Positions 41,612-48,172 of a stretch of DNA of 50,574 bases are shown piece after piece. Position numbers and translations under genes: made by a program. This DNA comes from CAIWXH01 sp964555675 (lineage in GTDB: Bacteria > Chloroflexota > Chloroflexia > Chloroflexales > Chloroflexaceae). Numbering within the stretch: the stretch's first letter is position 1; each line of letters starts with the position of its first letter. The notes under the pieces are model-generated. The model was not told the DNA's origin. It did not search any database and worked only from the letters and a program-made list of their open reading frames with translations. Location: the NCBI GenBank assembly GCA_964555675.1, contig CAZKTU010000018.1, forward strand, positions 1-50,574, in the 5' to 3' direction.

Positions 41612-42193
41612 CTAAGGCACAATCAAACTGATCACCTGCTGGTCGCTGACTACCACGCTGCCCCGCAGGGTCATGCCCGGGGTCAGATTCATGATCGGCC
41701 CGAGCGGACTGGTCCACTGGTAGCCGGTCGCGGTCTCGAGCTGCCGCACCAGGCTCACCTCGACGGGCACCAGCAGCCCGGCGGCCGCCAGGCTGGTCGC
41801 ATAGGCGTCGTTGCCGAGCACGGCGAGCATCTCGGCCTGGTTGGCCGGCAGCTCGCCCGCCTGGCTCACGCTGCCCAGCAGCAGGCCGTGCTCCTCGCGG
41901 CGCACCGCCGCCAGCTCGAGCTGCACGGGCATGCCCTGGCGCAGCTCGCGGGCCTCGTCGATGCTGACATACAGCGTGGCGCTCAGATCGCCCGCCGGCC
42001 CCGCCACGAGCATACCGCGCCCCCCCACCGTGGTCACAATCGACGCGCTGAGCGCCCAGACCACCAGGGCCGCCAGCAGCCCGCCCAGGGCCAGCAGGGC
42101 CAGCCAGCCCCGCGGGCTAGTCACCGTCATCAGCTCGTCCAGCTCCTCGAGCGCCGAGAGACGATCCAGGGACTCTTTGCGAAACATGGCCAT
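41612..42193 (-). CDS. Short HlyD-like secretion protein of the NHLP export system
   Basis: 193-residue protein with a cytoplasmic head (MAMFRKESLDRLSALEELDE), one membrane helix (about residues 31-52, LALLALGGLLAALVVWAL) and an extracytoplasmic beta-rich part (GQPVQLELAAVRREEHGLLL-like, LTPGMTLRGSVVVSDQQVIS). It matches the ends of the NHLP-system HlyD secretion proteins (TIGR03794-like), but those are usually about 400 residues with a long coiled-coil hairpin, which is absent here. The frame is complete, so it is a natural short form or an internal deletion. It probably bridges the two ABC subunits to the cell exterior. Confidence 0.75.
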   Translation of the reverse strand: MAMFRKESLDRLSALEELDELMTVTSPRGWLALLALGGLLAALVVWALSASIVTTVGGRGMLVAGPAGDLSATLYVSIDEARELRQGMPVQLELAAVRREEHGLLLGSVSQAGELPANQAEMLAVLGNDAYATSLAAAGLLVPVEVSLVRQLETATGYQWTSPLGPIMNLTPGMTLRGSVVVSDQQVISLIVP

Positions 42194-42205
42194 GGGGGCT
42201 TCTTT

Positions 42206-42234
42206 CTGGTCGCGCGAGGGTTCGGGAGGGCATG
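42206..42234. repeat. 29-bp direct repeat, copy 1
   Basis: CTGGTCGCGCGAGGG plus TTCGGGAGGGCATG, matching the copy at 42262-42290 in 28 of 29 positions. It lies between the HlyD-like gene and the first precursor. The following bases (ACCGCGCCCGAA) make an imperfect hairpin with TTCGGG. Confidence 0.75.
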
Positions 42235-42261
42235 ACCGCGCCCGAAACCCCCGCTTGCAGC

Positions 42262-42290
42262 CTGGTCGCGGGAGGGTTCGGGAGGGCATG
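42262..42290. repeat. 29-bp direct repeat, copy 2, with perfect hairpin
   Basis: Second copy, 56 bp from the first. Here the end of the repeat extends into a perfect 11-bp stem, TTCGGGAGGGC (42277-42287) with GCCCTCCCGAA (42291-42301), loop ATG. Being symmetrical it would fold on either strand, resembling REP-type intergenic repeats. A shorter TCGCGGGAGGG match occurs again near 42747. Confidence 0.75.
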
Positions 42291-42309
42291 GCCCTCCCGA
42301 AAACATCCA

Positions 42310-42332
42310 CTCAGCACAATCAGTGTGCTGAG
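42310..42332 (-). terminator. Hairpin directly after the last precursor gene
   Basis: A 9-bp stem, CTCAGCACA (42310-42318) with TGTGCTGAG (42324-42332), loop ATCAG, three bases after the precursor stop codon. On the minus strand TGGATGTTTTCG follows, giving a short U-run. It likely acts as a leaky terminator, letting precursors be made in excess over the export proteins behind it. Confidence 0.6.
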
Positions 42333-42334
42333 AC

Positions 42335-42694
42335 CTAGCTACTTACGGTGCTGGCCGAGCCGAGGCTGCCGACCGTGCCGATGGTCAGACAGAAGCTCGA
42401 GATCGTCCCGGTCGAGCTGGCGGTGCTGGCGCTCGAGCCGCCGGCGACCTGGTTGAGCTGCTCGTCGGACAGCTCGTCGCTGGGCGGGAGCGGCAGGGCG
42501 AAGTACAGGACCTTGTCGGTGTTCTCGACGGCGCGCAGCTCGACCCCGGGCGGGACGGGCAGGCCGTACTCGTGCAGCACGGCCGCGGGGTCGCTCAGGA
42601 AACGGGCCTTGAACTCCTCGTCGGCCCAGGCCTTGGCCACCAGCTGGCCGAACTGCCGGGCGTTCCCCTCGAGCTGCTCGTTAGTCACGTCCAT
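42335..42694 (-). CDS. NHLP-leader RiPP precursor peptide 1
   Basis: 119-residue precursor: an 86-residue nitrile-hydratase-like leader (TIGR03793 type; MDVTNEQLEGNARQFGQLVA start, AWADEEFKARFLSDPAAVL, GVELRAVENTDKVLYFALPL) ending LSDEQLNQVAGG, then a 33-residue core. The core has 18 Ser/Thr and a single Cys (position 16), few charged residues and many Gly/Ala. It lacks the Cys-rich metal motif of true nitrile hydratase. The start at 42694 has AGGAG 8 nt upstream. Its leader is clearly homologous to the other two but diverged. It is the last precursor before the hairpin and export genes. Confidence 0.88.
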   Translation of the reverse strand: MDVTNEQLEGNARQFGQLVAKAWADEEFKARFLSDPAAVLHEYGLPVPPGVELRAVENTDKVLYFALPLPPSDELSDEQLNQVAGGSSASTASSTGTISSFCLTIGTVGSLGSASTVSS

Positions 42695-42788
42695 CTCGAC
42701 ATCTCCTACTATTCGGCGCTGTGCCGATGCTATAGCGTTTTCCGCGTCGCGGGAGGGCTGGCGTGCCGCAAGCATGGCTTGTGCGCAC

Positions 42789-43145
42789 CTAGCTGGCGGT
42801 GCCGACCGTCCCGGCGCACGAGGCGCTGCTGATCGTGCTGCCAACGGTGCCAAACGTCGAGAACGAGCCCGACGAGCCGGCCGTCAGGCCGCCGGCGACC
42901 TGGTTGAGCTGCTCGTCCGAGAGCTCCTCGCTGGGCTTGGGCGGCAGAGTCAGGTACATGACCTGGGCGGTGTTCTCGACGGCCCGCAGCTCGACGCCCG
43001 CGGGCACCGCCAGCCCCTCGGCCTGCAACACGGCGGCCGGGTCGGCCAGCAGGCGCGCCTTGAACTCCTCGTCGGCCCAGGCCTTCGCTACGATCTGCCC
43101 GTACTTCTTGGCGTACTCCTCGGCCTGCTCCTGGTTGAACTCCAT
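42789..43145 (-). CDS. NHLP-leader RiPP precursor peptide 2
   Basis: 118-residue precursor with an 86-residue NHLP leader (MEFNQEQAEEYAKKYGQIVA, DEEFKARLLADPAAVLQAEG, ending LSDEQLNQVAGG) and a 32-residue core, LTAGSSGSFSTFGTVG and onwards, with 15 Ser/Thr and one Cys at core position 24. An AAGGGAGCACC ribosome binding site precedes the ATG. From codon 9 to the second Gly codon, its DNA is identical to precursor 3, while the cores differ completely. It is likely substrate of the LanM dehydratase and/or the cyclodehydratase encoded upstream. Confidence 0.9.
   Translation of the reverse strand: MEFNQEQAEEYAKKYGQIVAKAWADEEFKARLLADPAAVLQAEGLAVPAGVELRAVENTAQVMYLTLPPKPSEELSDEQLNQVAGGLTAGSSGSFSTFGTVGSTISSASCAGTVGTAS
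42888..43120. repeat. 233-bp identical leader-coding repeat, copy in precursor 2
   Basis: By base-by-base reading, 42888-43120 is identical to 43309-43541 (offset 421). The core-side end of identity is exactly the last base of the second Gly codon of the Gly-Gly cleavage site; the other end is in codon 9. Confidence 0.93.
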
Positions 43146-43209
43146 GGTGCTCCCTTTCTTATCCGTGCTGTACAGTACCGTTTTGTGGGGGACCCTCTGC
43201 CGTGACGGC

Positions 43210-43566
43210 TCAGCCCGCGCTGCCGGCGCTCGCGGCCGTGGCGACGGTCGAGAAGCAGCTGCCGATACAGGCGAACGAGCCGAGGGTCCCGGCGCTGCTG
43301 GCGGTCGTGCCGCCGGCGACCTGGTTGAGCTGCTCGTCCGAGAGCTCCTCGCTGGGCTTGGGCGGCAGAGTCAGGTACATGACCTGGGCGGTGTTCTCGA
43401 CGGCCCGCAGCTCGACGCCCGCGGGCACCGCCAGCCCCTCGGCCTGCAACACGGCGGCCGGGTCGGCCAGCAGGCGCGCCTTGAACTCCTCGTCGGCCCA
43501 GGCCTTCGCTACGATCTGCCCGTACTTCTTGGCGTACTCCTGCATCTGCTCCGGATTGGTGTCCAT
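43210..43566 (-). CDS. NHLP-leader RiPP precursor peptide 3
   Basis: 118-residue precursor with an 86-residue NHLP leader (MDTNPEQMQEYAKKYGQIVA start, otherwise the same as precursor 2 from residue 9 on) and a 32-residue core beginning TTASSAGTLGSFACIGSCFS. The core holds 12 Ser/Thr and two Cys at positions 14 and 18, the only precursor with two. AAGGATCACC precedes the ATG. It is the first precursor in the direction of transcription, 40 bp after the scaffold gap. Cys followed by small residues (AC-IG-SC) are attractive azoline sites; Ser/Thr are candidates for dehydration. Confidence 0.9.
   Translation of the reverse strand: MDTNPEQMQEYAKKYGQIVAKAWADEEFKARLLADPAAVLQAEGLAVPAGVELRAVENTAQVMYLTLPPKPSEELSDEQLNQVAGGTTASSAGTLGSFACIGSCFSTVATAASAGSAG
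43309..43541. repeat. 233-bp identical leader-coding repeat, copy in precursor 3
   Basis: Partner of the repeat at 42888-43120, with no mismatch seen. Being a perfect repeat next to a scaffold gap, it is also a likely cause of the assembly break. Confidence 0.93.
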
Positions 43567-43606
43567 GGTGATCCTTTCGTGATCCTGGCTATGGGGACGT
43601 TCAGGG

Positions 43607-43706
43607 NNNNNNNNNNNNNNNNNNNNNNNNNNNNNNNNNNNNNNNNNNNNNNNNNNNNNNNNNNNNNNNNNNNNNNNNNNNNNNNNNNNNNNNNNNNNNN
43701 NNNNNN
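43607..43706. other. Assembly gap (100 N)
   Basis: Exactly 100 unknown bases, the conventional placeholder for a gap of unknown size. It removes the C-terminal end of the SagB-type gene and whatever lies before precursor 3. Further precursor copies may be hidden here. Confidence 0.98.
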
Positions 43707-45100
43707 AGGTCCGAGTTGCCGCTGCCCAGGCCGCAGGGGGCCAGGTTCATGGCTGTGGCGACCAGATACATGGCCTGGTAGAGCGCGCCGACGTTCTTCA
43801 GCGTGGCCGCGTAGGCCATGCTGTCGTACTTCCAGCCCATGCGCTGGAAGCGCGCGGCGTAGGTGATCAGCACCTGGGGCACGCAGAGCCGCGCCGCCGA
43901 GGTCGAGGCGTCCTCGAGCAGCTGCTCGACGAGGCGCGTGCGTCCGCTCAGCCGCTCGAGCTGGTGGTTCAGGGGGTCGTAGTGGTAGAGCCCCGACTCG
44001 AGGCCGTCGCAGCGGTTCACGCTCAGGTAGAGCTCTAGCTCGTACCCGGCGCCGCCGCCGGCGTAGGGTCGGTTGCTGGCCTCGTAGACCTGGCCCGGGC
44101 TCGAGAAGCGCGGGACGATCGCCCGCACGCGCGCGACCCGGTAGAGGAATTCGCCCAGTTGCTCCAGGCTGATCGGGGTCTCACCGTACTCGCGCCACGA
44201 GCGTCGCTCCTCGAAGACCTGGGTGAAGGGCAGGTCTGCGGCCTTGAGCTGTTCGATATCGACCCTGGCGAGGGGGATGAGCTCCTCGGACATGGGCGGC
44301 TTGACCGCCGGCAGCGGCTCGATCGTCTGCAAGAAGCGGTAGGTGGCCCCGAAGAGGTAGTCGTGGCGCCCGGTGCGGCTGCGGCTGTGGAAGAGCAGGT
44401 CGTGGAAGTTCCACTGCTGCAAGGTCTCGTCGGCGCTCTCGGCGGGCTGGCCCTCGGCGTCCAGGGGCGCGAGCAGGCGGTGGGTCGCGAGCAGGCTGAA
44501 GAGGTCGGCGACATCCTCGAGCGGCAGGGCCAGCAGCTCGGCCGCGCCACGGGCCGAGTGGGGCTGCGCCAGGGCGCCGAGCAGCGCCGCCGCGCGCGGG
44601 GCGAGGCTGATCCGCACGTGCGCCAGGGGCGACTCGAGGATCAGGGCCTCCTGGAAGCGCCGGAAGAGGGCGAAACGCGAGAGGACCAGCGGCTGGTCGG
44701 GGTCGATCGGCTGCGGCGTCGGGCCGGACTCGAAGCCGATCGGCTCGAGTGTGAGCAAGGGCTCGCCGCCGCTGCGCAGGGTGTAGCGCAGCAGGCGCCA
44801 GTTCTTCCACTGGCCGAGCCGGTAGTAGAAGACCGCGAGGTCGCCGCCGTGGGCCTGCACCAGCTCGGCGAGCTCGTCGGCGCTGGCGCCCACGCCGCTC
44901 AGCCGGGCGAGGGCGGCCAGCAGACCCGCGTCCGGCGCCCGCAGGGTCTGCACGTTGTAGGGCGTGCGCAGCCTGCTCTGACCGGCCTCGTGCTCGATCT
45001 GCACGTACTCGCGGAAGGCCAGCGCGAGCCGGTCCATGAGCGGCTGTGTCGCGGGGCTCGGCGGCGCGAGTGTCTCAGGCATCGCCTCAATCGTCGTCAT
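43707..45100 (-). CDS. SagB-type FMN-dependent azoline dehydrogenase, 3' end lost in the gap
   Basis: About 465 residues are readable before the gap. SagB-type enzymes oxidise thiazolines/oxazolines to thiazoles/oxazoles. The N-terminal part (about 1-255) is a winged-helix-like extension. The nitroreductase domain follows with the FMN-site motif FEERRSWREYGETPISLEQL, then RPYAGGGAGYELELYLSVNR, ESGLYHYDPLNHQLERL and YQAMYLVATAMNLAPCGLGS. The text stops at GSGNSD, so roughly 40-60 residues, including the usual last active-site segment, are missing through the gap and not by mutation. The ATG at 45100 follows GAGGG, 14 bp after the LanM stop. It pairs functionally with the cyclodehydratase at 48173. 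Confidence 0.9.
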
Positions 45101-45114
45101 GCTGCCCTCTCGTT

Positions 45115-48100
45115 TCAAGCCAGGAGCCGCAGCGACCGGGTCGCCGCGGGGTCTTGGAGCCGGAGGAAGGTGTGGGCCACGGCCCCGACGCCGTTGATCG
45201 CGCTCAGGTTGTGGCGGTCGGCCGCGAAGCTCTCGGGGAACCAGGTGGCGTGGGTTTCGCGGCGCTGCCAGAGCGCTCGCCCCGCCGCCTCGGCGAGCCC
45301 CCGGTAGCGCGGCTCGCCGGTGAGCGCCAGGGCCGCCAGGGCCAGCTCGACCCGCTCGAGCAGCCCGGCTGAGGTGAGCTGCTCGGCCGCGTCGCCGGCC
45401 AGGTGGGCGTCGAGCTCGGCCTGCAGGGTCGGGTCGTTGGCACCGGCCAGGGCCAGGGCCAGCCGCCCCAGCAGCGTACCGGCTGCGCCGCGCTGCGCAC
45501 CGATCATCGTGGCCGTGGCGAGCATCGGCGCCCCCGGCGCCACGCCACGCAGGCGGGCGAGCCCCAGACTTAGGCCCGCCGCGCTGTCCAGCAGGCCGTC
45601 CAGCCGCGTCGCCTCGGGCGGGTAGGGCGGGGGCGGCAGGCTGCCGTCGGCCCGCCGCGACCCCAGCAGCTGCGCGGCCAAGAACTCGGCCCGCTCGAGC
45701 AGGGCCGGCGGGGGCGTGTCACCCAGGCAGGCCAGGCTGGCCAGCAGCAGCCCCGCCGTGCCCGAGACGACGTCGTGCGGGGCGATTGCGCAGAGCGCGG
45801 GCAAGGGCAGCGTCAGCAGCAGAGCGTGCGCGCGCTCGCGCAGCGCGGGCTCGCCCAGGGCCTCGGCGCAGCGCGCCAGGGTGTAGAGCGCGGCGCCCAC
45901 CCCGACGAAGGCGCCATTGGGTTGCGGGGCGATGCCCCCGGCCTTGTGCTGCTGCTCGATCGCGGCCATCCAGAGCGGCGCGTCGTCGATATGGCGCAGT
46001 GTGGGCGCCAGGGCGGCGTGGGCGGCGGCGCGGAAACGCTCCAGCCCGCTGGCCCGGTAGAGGTCGGCGAACACGATCGCCAGGCCGCAGGTGCCGTTCA
46101 GCAGGTCTGTGGGCAGCGCGTCAAGCGTGAGCGAGTCGCTCATTGGGAAGTAGGTCATGCCGATCCAGGCCCGCTCGTCGCCGACCGCGATGCTCTGCGC
46201 AAGGATCGCGTCGCCAGTCGCGACCGCCAGGTCGAGCCACGGCGGCGGTTCGCCCGCCGGCTCCGGCGTAGGGGGCGGCGGCGCGGGGCTGTGGCCGATC
46301 GCGAAGCAGCTCGCCAGCAGGTCGCGCTGCTCGGCCAGGTCGAAGCGCTCGAGCTCGGCCACGCGGGCCTGCAACCGCGCGAAGGCCGGCTCGGCGAAGT
46401 AGTCGTCGATTGGCGCGCCATCGACGCCGCGCACGCTGCGCTCGGCGGGGATCGCGATGAAGAATGGCACGTCGCACTCGCGCAGATCGGCGACCTCGTG
46501 GCGCACTACCGCGCGCTCCTGCCAGGAGGGAGCCTCGCCCTCGATGCCGCGGATCAAGTTGACCAGGAACTGCTCGCGCCGCACGCCGTCGCGCAGGCGC
46601 GAGGGGGCGAGGCTGGCCTGCAGGATCTTGTAGTTCGTCCAGGTGTCGCGATGAATGAAGCGCACCGGAAAGGCCTGCATCTGCTCCAGCGGCGACCCCG
46701 GCGCGAGCAGAGCCGCCCGGTTGCTGAGCAGGCAGGCCTGCATGGCGCTGTAGCCCGCCAGGATCTCGCTCAGGTAGGCGCTGGAGTCTACCGGTGTGTC
46801 GTGCAGCAGCGGGACGTGCTCAGGGTGCTCCCAGTCCAGGAAGTCGGCCGCGCCGGCGCTGCCCCCCCGCGGCGCGCTCGGGCTCTTGAACGGGGTCAGG
46901 AAGCGCCGCTTCACGCTGAGCGCCCCGAGGTCTTCGGCCTGCACCCCGGCCGCGATCACGGTCGGCATGGCGATCGCCCCGAGATAGGCGACCGACTCTT
47001 CCATGTGCCGCTGGGCCTCGCGCTCGGCCGGGCTGGCCGAGGTCGAGCGTGGCATGCGCGGCTGCAACAGCATCTCGAGGTCGATGAAGACCGGCTGCTC
47101 GCCGCAGGCCAGCAGGTTGTCCAGCCAGAAGTCGCGGGCCTCCAGGAACTGCAGCAGCCTGATCGTCATGCCCATGCGCGTGTAGAAGCGCGCGATCTGC
47201 GCGGGCTCGCTGCACGGCGCCGGCGTGACAAACTCTTCCCAGGCATAGTCGGGCCTGGTCAGGATGCTGCGCGTCGGCAGCCCGAGCGGCAGCCCGCCCC
47301 GATTGAGCTGCTCGACCAGTTCCATGTAGGCCGCGGCGATGCGCAGGTCTTTCGGCTTGTAGACCGCCCGCCCGCCGCCGGCGAAGCTCAGCAGCACCAC
47401 CGAGCGGCCGTGGTTGTGCAGGTCGCCCGCGTCGCCCTGTAGCTCGACGATCGGGCCAGGGCGCTCGCCCCCGAACAGCCGCCGGGCCAGCAGCGCCTGG
47501 TCGTCGGCGTAGCGCGCGATCAGCTCGGCGAGCGAGCCGTACCAGTTGCGGTAGATCGTCGCGATCACATAGGCCAGGGCCGGGTAGAGTTCGAGCCGCC
47601 TGAGCCAGTCGTCGAGCGAGGCGCCGAGCTGCAGATAGAGCCCGATCGCGGCCTGGCTCGGGTCGGGTCTGCGCCCCATCGCCAGCAGCTCGTAGTTCAG
47701 CACCTGGCTCGTGGCGGTCAGCAAGCGCCGGCGCAGCAGATCCAGGCCCTGCTCGAGGGCCGTGTCGGTCAGCAGAGTCTTGCCCGGGTCTAGGGCCCGC
47801 AGCTCCTCGCGCCCGAGGGCGGTGAAGGGGCCGAACATGTCGTGCGGGTCGATCCCTTCGGCCTCGCCCGCGCAGAGTCTGGTCAGGGTCTCGGCCCAGG
47901 GCGGCAGCTGCTCGGGGTCGGCGACGACCACCTCGGCGAGGCCACGCAGCCCATAGTCCAGCCCGGCGGCGGCCAGCAGGCCTTCCAGCTCGGCCGGCTC
48001 GGCGGCGCCCAGGGCCTGGGCCCACCCGGCGCGGCGCTGCGCCAGCCGGCCCTCGTCTTGTTGTAGTGCGCGGGCGAAGTAGCGCTCGTCGGCGCGCTCG

Positions 48101-48168
48101 TGGGGCGGCGCGGCGCGGGCGATGATGCGCAGCAGGGTGGCGCTGGCTTGTAGCTGTTGTAGTTGCAT
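45115..48168 (-). CDS. lanM: LanM-type class II lanthipeptide synthetase with degenerate LanC domain
   Basis: 1017-residue LanM-like protein. The dehydratase domain has GDLHNHGRSV (248-257), the kinase lysines in AVYKPKDL (268-275), ARDFWLDN (344-351), VFIDLEM (360-366) and the elimination region PVRFIHRDTW (Arg503, Arg507, Thr509). Positions closely parallel CylM, except that the His of the usual D-x-H-x-x-N motif is Trp348. The C-terminal LanC-like barrel keeps the fold (GAFVGVGAALYTLAR, VVSGTAGLLLASL), but the zinc Cys, the Cys-His pair and the upstream active-site His cannot be found: their places read LLDSAAG (859), MIGAQRG (888) and TSAG (932). It probably dehydrates Ser/Thr but does not form thioether rings by itself. 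It is coupled to the upstream gene (4-nt spacer). Confidence 0.9.
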   Translation of the reverse strand: MQLQQLQASATLLRIIARAAPPHERADERYFARALQQDEGRLAQRRAGWAQALGAAEPAELEGLLAAAGLDYGLRGLAEVVVADPEQLPPWAETLTRLCAGEAEGIDPHDMFGPFTALGREELRALDPGKTLLTDTALEQGLDLLRRRLLTATSQVLNYELLAMGRRPDPSQAAIGLYLQLGASLDDWLRRLELYPALAYVIATIYRNWYGSLAELIARYADDQALLARRLFGGERPGPIVELQGDAGDLHNHGRSVVLLSFAGGGRAVYKPKDLRIAAAYMELVEQLNRGGLPLGLPTRSILTRPDYAWEEFVTPAPCSEPAQIARFYTRMGMTIRLLQFLEARDFWLDNLLACGEQPVFIDLEMLLQPRMPRSTSASPAEREAQRHMEESVAYLGAIAMPTVIAAGVQAEDLGALSVKRRFLTPFKSPSAPRGGSAGAADFLDWEHPEHVPLLHDTPVDSSAYLSEILAGYSAMQACLLSNRAALLAPGSPLEQMQAFPVRFIHRDTWTNYKILQASLAPSRLRDGVRREQFLVNLIRGIEGEAPSWQERAVVRHEVADLRECDVPFFIAIPAERSVRGVDGAPIDDYFAEPAFARLQARVAELERFDLAEQRDLLASCFAIGHSPAPPPPTPEPAGEPPPWLDLAVATGDAILAQSIAVGDERAWIGMTYFPMSDSLTLDALPTDLLNGTCGLAIVFADLYRASGLERFRAAAHAALAPTLRHIDDAPLWMAAIEQQHKAGGIAPQPNGAFVGVGAALYTLARCAEALGEPALRERAHALLLTLPLPALCAIAPHDVVSGTAGLLLASLACLGDTPPPALLERAEFLAAQLLGSRRADGSLPPPPYPPEATRLDGLLDSAAGLSLGLARLRGVAPGAPMLATATMIGAQRGAAGTLLGRLALALAGANDPTLQAELDAHLAGDAAEQLTSAGLLERVELALAALALTGEPRYRGLAEAAGRALWQRRETHATWFPESFAADRHNLSAINGVGAVAHTFLRLQDPAATRSLRLLA

Positions 48169-48172
48169 GGTG

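Noticed and set aside
42335..43566. The precursor genes as true nitrile hydratase alpha-subunit fragments
   Set aside because: They lack the metal-binding Cys cluster, are only about 118 residues long, and end in Gly-Gly plus a Ser/Thr-rich core beside RiPP enzymes, so they are NHLP-type precursors.
43601..43706. The SagB-type gene as a pseudogene
   Set aside because: The readable part is intact up to the N run; the missing end is explained by the assembly gap.
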